This document shows, piece after piece, positions 1 through 9,510 of a DNA stretch of 36,956 bases. Every line of letters begins with the position of its first letter. Positions within the stretch are counted from its first letter, which is position 1. The notes under the pieces are model-generated. The model saw only the letters and a list, made by a program, of their open reading frames with translations. It made no database searches and had not been told where the DNA came from. Source of the stretch: Amaricoccus sp. (GTDB lineage Bacteria; Pseudomonadota; Alphaproteobacteria; Rhodobacterales; Rhodobacteraceae); contig NZ_JAGOMQ010000036.1 of the NCBI RefSeq assembly GCF_017993425.1, positions 1 to 36,956 on the forward strand, in the 5' to 3' direction. The translations under genes and the position numbers were made by a program.

Positions 1-2
1 CC

Positions 3-61
3 AGAGACGGGCCTGACGCGCCTGCGCCGTAGGATAGCTCCCGCGCGTCAGGCCCGTCTCT
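3..61. repeat. Long inverted repeat (hairpin)
   Basis: Bases 3-21 and 43-61 are perfect reverse complements (19 bp, AGAGACGGGCCTGACGCGC on the left arm) around a 21-nt loop. It could be a transcription terminator for a gene left of the window or a palindromic repeat; there is no clear T-run on either side. It abuts the probable IS end that follows. Confidence 0.6.
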
Positions 62-175
62 CTAACTGGACAAGGGGGTTAAAATTGGACGCCGATCGGG
101 GGTCGAGTTTGCGCGCCGATTGACAGTTGACCGGCTGATCGGGTGAGTTCTTCTTGGCCACGGGCACCGTGGAGG
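62..175. mobile_element. Probable remnant of an IS21-family end
   Basis: The stretch carries spaced direct repeats with the shared core TTG[GC][AG]CGCCGAT (TTGGACGCCGATCGGGG near 86 and TTGCGCGCCGATTGACA near 110), followed by a weaker GGCTGATCGGG. Multiple short direct repeats of this sort are typical of the ends of IS21-family elements, and this text resembles ends I recall from alphaproteobacterial copies. No istA or istB reading frame is present within the window, so only an end is left, or the element continues to the left. A small hairpin (CCACGG-GCA-CCGTGG, 158-172) follows. The assignment rests on pattern memory, not on a search. Confidence 0.4.
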
Positions 176-208
176 AGATGCGTCCCGAGCCTGGGCGTCG
201 GAAACGTG

Positions 209-622
209 TCAGGGTCTTATTTCGATCGATCTTTCGGGGTTGTTCATCGCGACGTTTAGTGAATTCATGAACTCTTCGCGATCCATTTCACGCGACGAGT
301 CGAGTGCTCTCAGGAATACATTGAGCATGACTGGGGACTTCTCGATGACGCCGAGCTGCCCGGCGCTATCGTAGTCGACGACGAACAGGCAGAGGTCGTG
401 GTCGGCGGCGATCGGAGCCCGCCGCCCGGCGGCAGACGCCGTGAACTCGGCGTCCATGCAGGAGAAGAAGTAGCGGTCGACAACCACCGCCACCTGCCGC
501 TCCCAGGATCGCAGCAGCGGAACCTTGATGCCGAGCTGCGGCCCGAGCCGCTTCGGGCCGTTGCTCCGGTAGTCGGGCCGACGTCGGCCCTTCGGATAAG
601 CGGGGTAGGTTGCCCATAGGCG
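209..622 (-). pseudogene. 5'-truncated NotI-family restriction endonuclease remnant
   Basis: The frame is open from a stop at 622-625 down to a TGA at 209, but no ATG precedes the conserved part; the first plausible start is a GTG at 493 (94 codons). The peptide upstream of that GTG reads RRRPDYRSNGPKRLGPQLGI and continues into KVPLLRSWERQVAVVVDRYFF, which closely resembles the C-terminal block of proteins annotated as NotI-family restriction endonucleases as I remember them. The N-terminal and catalytic part is missing: homology stops where the interspersed repeat (about 643-728) begins. No methyltransferase lies nearby. I read this as a dead restriction gene fragment between an IS end and a palindromic repeat. 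Confidence 0.5.
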
Positions 623-642
623 CTAACTTATATAACAGCCCT

Positions 643-728
643 TTCGGGGGTTTCGGCGCCCCTCGCCCCTTGCGCGCCAACGCGGTCCGAGGCGACGACA
701 GGCGCGACGCGGCGCGTCGCTTTCGTGG
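643..728 (-). repeat. Interspersed palindromic repeat, copy A
   Basis: Read on the minus strand this is GAAAGCGACGC...GCGTCGCGC...CGCGTTGGCGCG...GGGGCGAGGGGCGCCGA. The same order of blocks appears on the plus strand at 26404-26500 (copy B), with roughly four of five bases identical, and in altered form at 36575-36650 (copy C). It contains internal inverted repeats (GCGACGC/GCGTCGC and CGCGTTGGCGCG) and lies between the restriction-gene remnant and the end of the hydrolase gene. No protein product is likely. Confidence 0.7.
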
Positions 729-741
729 GTAGAAGGCGGGG

Positions 742-2295
742 TCATTCGATCCGCTCGACGACCCCATTCGCGGTGAGCGCCATGTTGGTGAGGGTGCGAT
801 CGGCGGCGGTCAGGCGCCAGTCGAGGAGCTTTTGGGCGTAGCGCAGGACGATCGGCTGGCAGGCGGGGTCCTCGGCGAGGTTGGTGGTCTCGTGGGGGTC
901 GGCGCGAAGGTCGAAGAGGAGCGGGGGGAGGGCGGCGAAGTGGACGTATTTGTAGTCCTCGTCGCGCACCACGGCGTAGCAGCATTCGTCCGAGGTGATG
1001 CCGAGGGCGGTCTCCGGGGCTTGCGAGACCACCTCGCGGAAGTCGTGCTCGAAGAACACCGCGCGCCGCCAGCGCTCCGGCGTGCGGCCGTCGAGGAAGG
1101 GGGCGAGCGAGCGGCCGTCCATGGCGCGCGGCGGGCGGGCGCCGATGCGCTCGAGGATGGTGGGGGCGACGTCGATCGCCTCGGTCAGCTCGGTGACCCG
1201 CCGGCCGCGGGCGGCGCTCGCGCGGGGGTCGCGGATGACGAGGGGCACGCGGAAGGCCTGGTCGAAGTAGATCTCCTTCGACCAGACGTAGTGCTCGCCC
1301 AGCATCTCGGCATGGTCGGAGGTGAAGACGATCAGCGTGTTGTCGTACTCGCCGCTCTCCTTCAGCGCCGCGACGATGCGGCCGAGATGGTGGTCGACCT
1401 CGGCGATCAGGCCGAAATAGGTGGCCATCATCTGACGGATCTCGAGGTCGGGCGCCGTCGCCGGGGCGATCGGGCTGTGCTCCTCGTAGGAGCCGGGCCG
1501 GCGGTAGCCGTCGATGCGGTATCGCAGGAAGGGATGCTGCGCGGCCTCCGCCTCGGGCGTCGCCGCGCGGTGGGGCATCGCCACGTCCCCGGGGTGGACC
1601 AGCGCGTTGTAGGGCTCGGGCGCGACCAGCGGCGGATGCGGGCGCAGGAAGACGAAATGCGCGAAGAACGGCCGGCGCCTGCGGGCCTTCAGCCATTCGA
1701 GGAAGCGGTCGGTCAGGAAGGCCGCGTCGCTGTCCTCGGCCGAGAAGGCGGCCGGAATGTAGCGGTAGCCGCGGTCGGGGGGCAGCTCGAAGCCGGCGCG
1801 GGGGCGGAACACGTCGGCGCGGCCGCCGGGGAGGTCGTAGCCCTTGCCGATCAGGTGGCCGACCCAGGGCGCCATCTCCTCGGACATGTGGACCGCGGGC
1901 GTGAAGCCAGGCAGCACGCCCTCGTCGTAGGCCTGCGTCGCCGGGTCGTGCGGGTCGCGGCCGCGGGGGTCGAGAGAGGTGTCGGTATACCCGAAGAGCG
2001 TCGGGTCGTAGCCGCGCCGGCGCGCCTCCAGCGCCACGTTGGTGAAGCGGGCGTCGAGCGGCGTGCCGTTCCGCCCCGATCGGTGGTTCATCAGGTAGAG
2101 CCCGGTCAGCAGGCTCGCCCGCGACGGGCCGCAGGGGGTGCATTGCCCGAAATGGTTCTCGAAGAGCACGCCGTCGGCGGCGAGCGCGTCGAGGTTCGGG
2201 GTGCGCACGTGCGGGTGGCCGAGCGCGCCGATGCAGTCGGCCCGCCACTGGTCGGCGCAGATGAAGAGCACGTTCGGTCGGTCGTCGTCGGTCAT
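742..2295 (-). CDS. Phosphonate monoester hydrolase / phosphodiesterase (sulfatase fold)
   Basis: 517 aa, cytoplasmic, without a signal peptide. It belongs to the alkaline phosphatase/sulfatase superfamily and matches the rhizobial and Burkholderia phosphonate monoester hydrolases (PMH, PehA type) along its whole length as I recall them: metal-binding NVLFICADQWRAD with D15, the nucleophile motif CTPCGPSRASLLTGLY with C55 as the residue converted to formylglycine, TSDH at 325-328, and a C-terminal YKYVHFAALPPLLFDLRADP block. Such enzymes hydrolyse phosphonate monoesters and phosphodiesters and promiscuously other esters. Its start lies 3 nt after the stop of the HAD gene, so it is the last gene of the importer operon. 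Activity would need a formylglycine-generating enzyme, which is not in this window. A generic sulfatase is the alternative call. Confidence 0.85.
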   Translation of the reverse strand: MTDDDRPNVLFICADQWRADCIGALGHPHVRTPNLDALAADGVLFENHFGQCTPCGPSRASLLTGLYLMNHRSGRNGTPLDARFTNVALEARRRGYDPTLFGYTDTSLDPRGRDPHDPATQAYDEGVLPGFTPAVHMSEEMAPWVGHLIGKGYDLPGGRADVFRPRAGFELPPDRGYRYIPAAFSAEDSDAAFLTDRFLEWLKARRRRPFFAHFVFLRPHPPLVAPEPYNALVHPGDVAMPHRAATPEAEAAQHPFLRYRIDGYRRPGSYEEHSPIAPATAPDLEIRQMMATYFGLIAEVDHHLGRIVAALKESGEYDNTLIVFTSDHAEMLGEHYVWSKEIYFDQAFRVPLVIRDPRASAARGRRVTELTEAIDVAPTILERIGARPPRAMDGRSLAPFLDGRTPERWRRAVFFEHDFREVVSQAPETALGITSDECCYAVVRDEDYKYVHFAALPPLLFDLRADPHETTNLAEDPACQPIVLRYAQKLLDWRLTAADRTLTNMALTANGVVERIE

Positions 2296-2298
2296 CGC

Positions 2299-3132
2299 TC
2301 ACCAGCGCAGGTTGCGGCAGAGGTAGGTCGGCGCATCGCGGGCCGTCGCCACGGCGAGGTCGGCGGAGTCGAGGGCGCCGTGGACGCCGCCCTCGAGGAC
2401 GAGGAGCGAGTCGAAGCCGCGGCGGCGGGCGCCGACGATGTCGGTCGCGAGGTTGTCGCCGATCGCCAGCACCTCGGCCGGGTCGGCGCCGCCGGCGAGG
2501 TCGAGGGCATGGTCGTAGATCGGGTCGAAGGGCTTGCCGTACTCGACCACCTCGCCGCCGAGCGCGGCGTAGCGGGCGGCGATCCAGCCGGGGCCGAGGC
2601 GCAGGGCGCCGCCGGAGGGATAGACGACGTCCGAATCGGCGACGAGGAGCGGCGCGCCGCGGCCGCTCGCAGCGGCGAGCTGGCGGGGCAGGCGGCCCGC
2701 CTCCGCCTCCGCCTCGGTCGGGTGCGGCATTCCCACGGCGAGGAGCAACTCGGCCGCGTCGATGCCGACGCGGGCGTTGGGCAAGGCGGCGGTCCAGGGC
2801 GGCCAGGCGCCCTGCTCGATCACGTGGAGGGTGGCGGCGCGCGCCGCGTTGCGGGCCTCGATGTCGCGCCAGGCGAGCTCGCCGGAGCAGGCGACGTGGT
2901 CGTAGCCGTCGCGCGGGAAGCCGAGGCTCGCCATCCGCTGGACCATCCCGTCGGTGCGTTGCGGCGAGTTGGTGAGGATCACCACGACGCAGCCCGCCTC
3001 CCTTGCGCGCAGCATCGCCTCGGCGGTCATCGGCAGCGTCGCGCGGCCGTCATGGAGCGTGCCGCAGGCGTCGACGAGGAGCAGGCGGTAGCGGGCGACG
3101 ATCCCGGCGATGCCGTCGATGCGCCGGGTCAC
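2299..3132 (-). CDS. HAD superfamily class IIA hydrolase (TIGR01459-like)
   Basis: 277 aa starting with GTG at 3132, the start that overlaps the stop of a small bridge ORF (GTGA). HAD motifs: D21-A-C-G-T (motif I), LTN at 53-55 (motif II), GKPFDPIY (motif III lysine) and IGDNLATDI (motif IV). The second aspartate of the usual DxD is absent, as in the TIGR01459/NagD-like subfamily in which the motif reads DxWG or similar. It probably acts on a small phosphorylated metabolite, perhaps the phosphate-bearing product of the neighbouring phosphonate/phosphodiester hydrolase; the substrate is inferred only from the operon. A second member of the same subfamily lies at 19757-20677. Confidence 0.75.
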   Translation of the reverse strand: MTRRIDGIAGIVARYRLLLVDACGTLHDGRATLPMTAEAMLRAREAGCVVVILTNSPQRTDGMVQRMASLGFPRDGYDHVACSGELAWRDIEARNAARAATLHVIEQGAWPPWTAALPNARVGIDAAELLLAVGMPHPTEAEAEAGRLPRQLAAASGRGAPLLVADSDVVYPSGGALRLGPGWIAARYAALGGEVVEYGKPFDPIYDHALDLAGGADPAEVLAIGDNLATDIVGARRRGFDSLLVLEGGVHGALDSADLAVATARDAPTYLCRNLRW

Positions 3133-3214
3133 GACGCGGCCCTTCCGAAGTCGGCGGAGCCCTTCGGCGCGATCGTCCCGGCGGAGAGCCCGGCGATCCT
3201 GTCCGGCCAGCGGG

Positions 3215-3218
<4 letters not shown>
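3129..3218 (-). CDS. Bridge mini-ORF 1 (29 codons, fused gene ends)
   Basis: GTG at 3218-3216 overlaps the TGA of the upstream ATPase gene, and its own TGA (3131-3129) overlaps the GTG of the downstream HAD gene. The peptide begins VTRWPDRIAG, a copy of the HAD start VTRRIDGIAG, and ends AGTIAPKGSADFGRAAS, a copy of the ATPase tail AGTIALKGAADFGRAAS. It is therefore a by-product of the junction duplication. It may serve only to pass ribosomes from one gene to the next; there is no evidence that the peptide itself has a function. Confidence 0.35.
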
Positions 3219-4251
<1,033 letters not shown>

Positions 4252-4255
<4 letters not shown>

Positions 4256-5259
4256 GCCGGAACCTCGCCGAGCCCGTGGATGCAGGCGACCTCGTGGCCG
4301 CCCTCGCGCGCCACCGGCGGCAGGGCGGCGGCGCAGCGCGGCAGCTCCGCCACCGGGCAGCGCGGGTGGAAGCGGCAGCCGGGCGGCGGCTCGAAGAGCG
4401 AGGGCATCGCCCCGGCGATCGGCCGGATCCGCCGCCCGTGCTCCAGATCGCCGAGCCGCGGCACCGCCTCGATCAGCGCCCGCGTGTAGGGGTGCGCCGG
4501 GCGGCGGAAGATCTCGCGGACCGCGCCGGTCTCGACGATGCGGCCCGCATACATGATCGCCACCCGGTCGGCCATCTGCGCCACGATCCCGAGGTCGTGG
4601 GTGATGAAGAGGATCGCCATCCCCGATTCCTGCTGGAGCGAGCGCAGGAGGCTGAGGATCTGCGCCTGGATCGTCACGTCGAGCGCGGTGGTCGGCTCGT
4701 CGGCGATGAGGAGCGAGGGCCCGCAAACCAGCGCGCGGGCGATCATCGCGCGCTGGCGCATCCCGCCGGAGAACTCCTGGGGGTAGCGGTCGAGCGCCGC
4801 CACGGGGTTCGGGATGCCGACCTTGGCGAGCAATGCCGCCGCCCGGGCGCGGGCCTCGGCGCGGGGCACGCGCTCGTGGACCTCGACCACCTCGGCGATC
4901 TGCCGGCCGATGGTGTGGACGGGCGAGAAGGAGCTCATCGGCTCCTGGAACACCATGCCCATGTGGCCGCCGCGCACCGCGCGGATCTCGCGGCCGCGCG
5001 GGTCGAGCCGGGCGATGTCCGCGGTGAAGCCGTCGCGGGCGTGGAGCAGGACCTCGCCGCCCGAGATCGAGAGGCTGGCGCCGAGGAGCTGCATCAGCGC
5101 CAGCGCCGTCACGCTCTTGCCGGAGCCGGATTCGCCGACGAGCGCCAGCACCTCGCCGCGGCCGATGGTGAAGGAGACGCGCTCGGTCAGCGCCACCGGG
5201 TCGCCGCCGACGTCGAGCGCGATCGACAGATCCCGGACCTCGAGCGTCGCCGGCTCCAT
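4252..5259 (-). CDS. ABC transporter ATP-binding protein, OppD/DppD type
   Basis: 335 aa from ATG at 5259, which overlaps the permease stop (ATGA). Walker A GESGSGKS at 42-49, Q-loop [12 protein letters not shown], signature [15 protein letters not shown], Walker [15 protein letters not shown], switch HDLG, and the C-terminal oligo_HPY segment with [15 protein letters not shown]. It pairs with the following ATPase, with which it overlaps by 4 bp. The reading frame stays open much further upstream inside the permease genes, but that is GC-driven and not coding. Confidence 0.9.
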
Positions 5260-6392
5260 CACGACCTCGAATACGGATCGGCCGCGTCGCGCAGGCCGTC
5301 GCCGACGAAGTTGAAGGCGAGCACCGCGACGATGACGAAGGCGCCGGGGATCAGCAGCCACGGCGCCTGGTCGATGGCGCGCACCGACTGCGCCGCGAAG
5401 AGCAGCACGCCCCAGCTCTCCACCGGCTCGCGCAGGCCGAGCCCGAGGAAGGAGAGCGAGGTCTCGGCCAGCAGGATCTCGGGGAAGGCGACCGAGGTGT
5501 CGACGATCAGGTAGCTCATGAAGGACGGCAGCAGGTGGCGGCGGATGATCCGCGCGTCCGAGCAGCCGGAGAGCCGCGCCGCCAGCACGAAGTCCTCCGT
5601 CCGCGTCGCGAGGAGCTTCGAGCGCACGGTGCGCGCCAGCCACGTCCAGCCGAGGAGCGCGAGGATCGCGGTGATCGCGAGGTAGGTGGCGAGCGGCCCC
5701 CAGTCGCGCGGCATCAGCGCGGCGAGCGCCAGCCAGAGCGGCAGGGTGGGGATGGAGCGGATGAACTCGATCGCCCGCATGACGATGTTGTCGAGCACGC
5801 CGCCGAAATAGCCGGCCGCCCCTCCGATGGCGGCGCCTAGGATGAAGGAGATGGTCACCCCGACGAAGGCCACCCCGAGCGAGGCGCGCGCGGCGAAGAT
5901 CGAGCGCGAGAAGATGTCGAGCCCGGTGAAGTCGGTGCCGAAGAGATGCACCTTGCCCTCGGTCACGCCGAAGAGATGGCGCTCCATCGGGATCAGCCCG
6001 AGCAGCTTGTAGGGCTCGCCCTTGGGGAAGAGCACGAAGGGGCGGATCACCGAGGTGTCCGCCGTCCAGACCTTCTGCAGCGTCTGCGGGTCGCGCACGC
6101 CCTTGGCGCCGTAGGCGAAGGGGCGGAGGTGGAAGCGCCCCTCGGCGTCGACGAAGTGGATGCCCTGCGGCGGCCCGGCGACATAGGCCGCGTCGCGCTG
6201 GCCGCCGGGATAGGGGGCGATGAACTCGGGGAAGAGCGCGCAGAGGAGGAGGACGCCCAGCATCGCCAGCCCCGCCATCGCCAGCCTGTGGCGGCGGAAC
6301 TTCCACCACATCAGCGTCCACTGGCTGGCGAGGTCGGGACGCCGCGGCCGGCGGCGGGGCCTCGTCTCCACGGCGGGCTCGACCGCGGCCAT
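5259..6392 (-). CDS. ABC transporter permease, OppC/DppC type, with an enlarged periplasmic segment
   Basis: 377 aa, about 80-90 residues longer than DppC. After a basic N-terminus and one membrane segment (about 39-60) comes a long hydrophilic insert (about 62-165) before the family motif HLFGTDFTGLDIFSR. Then come the BPD_transp_1 core and the EAA loop EDFVLAARLSGCSDARIIRR that contacts the ATPases. Long permeases of this kind pair with long solute-binding proteins, as in Yej and sugar-type Agp systems, so the substrate need not be a peptide. It lies 3 nt after the other permease gene and overlaps the ATPase by one base. Confidence 0.88.
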   Translation of the reverse strand: MAAVEPAVETRPRRRPRRPDLASQWTLMWWKFRRHRLAMAGLAMLGVLLLCALFPEFIAPYPGGQRDAAYVAGPPQGIHFVDAEGRFHLRPFAYGAKGVRDPQTLQKVWTADTSVIRPFVLFPKGEPYKLLGLIPMERHLFGVTEGKVHLFGTDFTGLDIFSRSIFAARASLGVAFVGVTISFILGAAIGGAAGYFGGVLDNIVMRAIEFIRSIPTLPLWLALAALMPRDWGPLATYLAITAILALLGWTWLARTVRSKLLATRTEDFVLAARLSGCSDARIIRRHLLPSFMSYLIVDTSVAFPEILLAETSLSFLGLGLREPVESWGVLLFAAQSVRAIDQAPWLLIPGAFVIVAVLAFNFVGDGLRDAADPYSRS

Positions 6393-6395
6393 GGC

Positions 6396-7379
6396 TCACT
6401 CCAGCCGGATGCGCGGGTCGAGAAGCGCCAGCAGCACGTCGGAGACGAAGGTCCCGATCACCGTCAGCGCGCAGAAGATGAAGATCATCGCCCCGGCGAG
6501 CAGCATGTCCTGGTTGAGGAGCGCGTTCAGGAACAGCGGCCCGGTGTCCGGCAGCGCCAGCACGAAGCCGACGATCGGCGCGCCGGAGATGACGTAGGTG
6601 AGCCGCCAGCCCAGCGTCGCCGCGATCGGGTTGAGCGCGAGGCGCACCGGATAGCGCACGAGCAGCATCAGCGGCGAGAGCCCGCTCGCCTTCGCGGAGA
6701 GCACGTACATGCGGTCGAGCTCGTCCAGCATCGCCGCCCGCATCGCCCGGGTCAGGTAGGCCGTGCCCGAGGTGGCGAGCACGAAGACCGGGATGGAGAG
6801 ATGCGCGGCGAGGTCCTTGAACTTCGCCCAGCTCATCGGCTGCTTCTCGAGCCCCGGCGTGTAGAGGCCGCCGACGCTCCAGCCGAAATGCTGCTGCGCG
6901 AGGTAGAGCAGCACCAGCGCCAGCAGGAAGTTCGGGATCGCCAGCCCGACATAGCCGAGCGTCGCCACCGCGTAGTCGCCGGCGGTATAGCGGTGGACGG
7001 CGGAATAGATGCCGACGGGGATCGAGACCGCGTACATGAAGAACAGCGTGGTGAAGGCGATGAGCAGCGTCAGCGGCAGCCGCTCGGCGATCACCTCGCC
7101 GACGGGCCGCCGCCACGCCCAGGAATAGCCGAAGTCGCCGTGCAGCGCGTTCCAGAGCCAGCTGCCGTACTGCACGAGCCAGGGCCGGTCGAGGCCGAGC
7201 TCGCGGCGCACCGCGTCGATGTTCGCCTGCGTGATGATCGCGCCGGTCGCCGCCTTCTTCGCCGCGTAGATCTCGGCGTAGTCGCCGGGGGCCGCCTGGA
7301 TGATCAGGAACGAGACGAAGGAGACGAGGAGCAGCGTCAGCGCCATGTAGCCGAGGCGGTGAAGCAGGAAGCGTGTCAC
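6396..7379 (-). CDS. ABC transporter permease, OppB/DppB type
   Basis: 327 aa from GTG at 7379. N-terminal membrane anchor (FLLHRLGYMALTLLLVSFVS), the conserved family segment RRELGLDRPWLVQYGSWLWN, four or five further membrane segments, and the EAA loop (LDRMYVLSAKASGLSPLMLL). It forms the translocation pore with the following permease. The gap to the solute-binding protein gene upstream is 43 bp of G+C-rich sequence. Confidence 0.88.
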   Translation of the reverse strand: MTRFLLHRLGYMALTLLLVSFVSFLIIQAAPGDYAEIYAAKKAATGAIITQANIDAVRRELGLDRPWLVQYGSWLWNALHGDFGYSWAWRRPVGEVIAERLPLTLLIAFTTLFFMYAVSIPVGIYSAVHRYTAGDYAVATLGYVGLAIPNFLLALVLLYLAQQHFGWSVGGLYTPGLEKQPMSWAKFKDLAAHLSIPVFVLATSGTAYLTRAMRAAMLDELDRMYVLSAKASGLSPLMLLVRYPVRLALNPIAATLGWRLTYVISGAPIVGFVLALPDTGPLFLNALLNQDMLLAGAMIFIFCALTVIGTFVSDVLLALLDPRIRLE

Positions 7380-7422
7380 ACCGATCGCCCGCGCCGCGCC
7401 CGCCGACCGCCGGCCCCGGGCC

Positions 7423-9414
7423 TCAGCCCTTGTACCACTGATCCGGCCGGAACGGGTACTGGTAGCCGAAGTTGAAGTGGACGGTGCTGTCGGCCAGCCC
7501 GGGGAACACGTTGCGGAGCCCGTTTCCGACGATGACCGGCTTCGGCAGCGCGCCGATGGTGCCGATGATCGTCATGTTCTCCTGGTTGGTCTGCACCAGC
7601 GCCTTGCCGACCTCGATCCAGCGGTCGCTGCCGGGCGCGAGGGTCTTCCACTCGTCGGCCAGCGTGAAGAGCTCCTGCGCCCAGGCGGGCGGCTCCTCGC
7701 CCTCGGCGCCCTTGCTGTCGTGCCACTGCTTCCACTTCACGCCGAAGAGCGGCGATATGTCGGAATAATAAGGCACATAGAGCTCGACGTTGGCGATCAG
7801 CGTCGGCTCGTAGGGCACGTCCCACTCCATGTTGAGGTCGGAACGCCCGGCCTTGGCGTTCTCGCGCGTCGCCTCCGAGGTCAGCTCCTTGGCGTTCACG
7901 CTGAGGCCGACGGCGCTCAGGTAGTCGGTCATCAGCTTGACGAACTCGGGCGAGGCGAACTGGCTGGAGTATTCCCACAGGATGGTGAAGGGCGCGCCGT
8001 CCGGGAAGGTCCGCTTGCCGTCGGCGCCCTTCTTCATCCCCATCTCGTCGAGGAGCGCGTTCGCCTTTTCGGGATCGTAGTCGATCATGTAGGCGACGTT
8101 CTCCGGCGTCGCGAAGGAGAGCTTCGCCGGCATCGCCTGGCTCGGGGTGCCGAGGCCGAAATAGAGCACCTCGTTCATCTCGTCGCGGTTGATCGCGTGC
8201 GAGACCGCCTGCCGGAAGCGCAGGTCCCCGTAGACCTCGCGGAGCTTCGGGTCGGCGTGGGTGATGTTGAAGGCGAGGCTCGACCCGATCGAGCCCTGCG
8301 GCATGGCCACGCGGAAGCCGCCCTTGGCCTCGTTCTCCTTGTAGGTCGGAAAGTCCGACAGTTCCGGCCCCTGCGCCTTGAAGTCGATCTCGCCGTTCAG
8401 CACCGCCAGCGTCTGCAGGTCCGCCGTCAGGAACCGCTCGCTGACCCCGTCGAAATAGGGCAGTTGCTGGCCCGAGCTGTCCACCTTGAAGTAATAGGGA
8501 TTGGCCTTGAACGCGCGCGCCTGGGTGTTCGGCTCCTCGGACACCACGTAGGCCTCCAGCGTCGGCACCTCCAGCGCCGCCCCCGACACCGTCGCGTCGT
8601 CGTGCCACTTCTGGTAGTAGTTGGTGAAGCGCTTCGTCCAGCTCTCGAACCCCGCCGCCTTGGCTTCCTCCTCGGCCTTGGGGTTGTATTTCGGCATGAG
8701 CGTCGAGAAGAAATGCTTCGGCTGGAAGGTCGAGAAGTACGAGCCCGAGGTCGCCATGTAGGTGAGGAGCCCCGGAAAGGGCGCGTCGAGCGTGATCTCG
8801 ACATGGGTCTCGTCGAGCGCCCTGGCGTGGGGGTTCACGCCCCATTCCTTGGTGGTCTCGGGGTTCAGGTCCTTGTTCTGGATGATGTCCTCGAAGAAGA
8901 ACACCACGTCGTCGGCGGTGAACGGCTCGCCGTCCGACCACCTGTGCCCCTTGCGCAGCTCGAAGGTGATCTTCGTGAAGTTGTCGTTCCATTCCCACGA
9001 CCGCGCCACGTTCGGCACGATGGTGCGGAGGTCGTCCGACATCCGCACCAGCACCGCCTGCCGCCAGCTCAGGACGTCCGACGTCCCCGAGGTCGGCGCC
9101 CGCGACGTGCCGCGGATGACGCCGCCATAGGTCCCGCAGGCCTCGTAGGGCAGCACCACCAGCGGCTGCTCCGGCAGCCGGTCCGCGACGGGGGGCAGCT
9201 TGCCCGCCTTGACGTCCGCGTCGAAGAGCGGGTTCTCGGTGAAGGCGAGGCCGGCAGCCTCCTCGATCTCGGCCTGCCCGGGCGCGGCGGTCGTGAGCCC
9301 CTGCGCGTCGGCGACCGTCGGGCAGGAGGCCGCGGCGCCGGGCAGCGTCTGGCCGAGCAGGGCGAGGACCAGGGCCGAGCTCTCGCAGGCTCGCAGGCGG
9401 AACGTACGCGGCAT
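7423..9414 (-). CDS. ABC transporter solute-binding protein, family 5 (long form)
   Basis: 663 aa, exported: RLRACESS, a hydrophobic core ALVLALLG and a likely cleavage site after GAAA near residue 29. The mature protein has the SBP_bac_5 body, including ITFELRKGHRWSDGEPFTADDVVFFFED and the later DLRFRQAVSHAINRDEM. It is about 130 residues longer than DppA and carries the LPPVADRLPEQPLVV lead-in that I associate with the Agp-like subgroup, some of which bind sugars. It is the first gene of the leftward operon. A GGGGGAGAGG ribosome binding site precedes the ATG, and a predicted promoter with operators lies at 9459-9510. Confidence 0.88.
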   Translation of the reverse strand: MPRTFRLRACESSALVLALLGQTLPGAAASCPTVADAQGLTTAAPGQAEIEEAAGLAFTENPLFDADVKAGKLPPVADRLPEQPLVVLPYEACGTYGGVIRGTSRAPTSGTSDVLSWRQAVLVRMSDDLRTIVPNVARSWEWNDNFTKITFELRKGHRWSDGEPFTADDVVFFFEDIIQNKDLNPETTKEWGVNPHARALDETHVEITLDAPFPGLLTYMATSGSYFSTFQPKHFFSTLMPKYNPKAEEEAKAAGFESWTKRFTNYYQKWHDDATVSGAALEVPTLEAYVVSEEPNTQARAFKANPYYFKVDSSGQQLPYFDGVSERFLTADLQTLAVLNGEIDFKAQGPELSDFPTYKENEAKGGFRVAMPQGSIGSSLAFNITHADPKLREVYGDLRFRQAVSHAINRDEMNEVLYFGLGTPSQAMPAKLSFATPENVAYMIDYDPEKANALLDEMGMKKGADGKRTFPDGAPFTILWEYSSQFASPEFVKLMTDYLSAVGLSVNAKELTSEATRENAKAGRSDLNMEWDVPYEPTLIANVELYVPYYSDISPLFGVKWKQWHDSKGAEGEEPPAWAQELFTLADEWKTLAPGSDRWIEVGKALVQTNQENMTIIGTIGALPKPVIVGNGLRNVFPGLADSTVHFNFGYQYPFRPDQWYKG

Positions 9415-9458
9415 CGGCCTCTCCCCCTTGGCGGTGCGTCACGGTGACGGCTGCCGCC

Positions 9459-9487
9459 AGTAGAGTGACTGAATGGTCGTGCGTCAA
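9459..9487 (-). promoter_or_regulatory. Predicted sigma70 promoter of the importer operon
   Basis: On the minus strand TTGACG (9487-9482) is followed after 17 bp by TCTACT (9464-9459). One copy of the putative DeoR operator (9466-9479) fills the spacer, so binding there should block polymerase. A 13-bp palindrome CGTCACGGTGACG (9437-9449) lies between this promoter and the gene. Confidence 0.45.
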
Positions 9488-9510
9488 TCTTAGAATTGAC
9501 TATTCGGTCG
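9466..9510. promoter_or_regulatory. Two putative DeoR operators, 31 bp apart
   Basis: TGACTGAATGGTCG (9466-9479) and TGACTATTCGGTCG (9497-9510) share the pattern TGAC-N6-GTC[AG] with a third site at 10363-10376. The 31-bp period is close to three helical turns. The second site overlaps the 3' end of the regulator gene, together with a GTCAAT-N6-ATTGAC inverted repeat (9483-9500). Confidence 0.55.
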
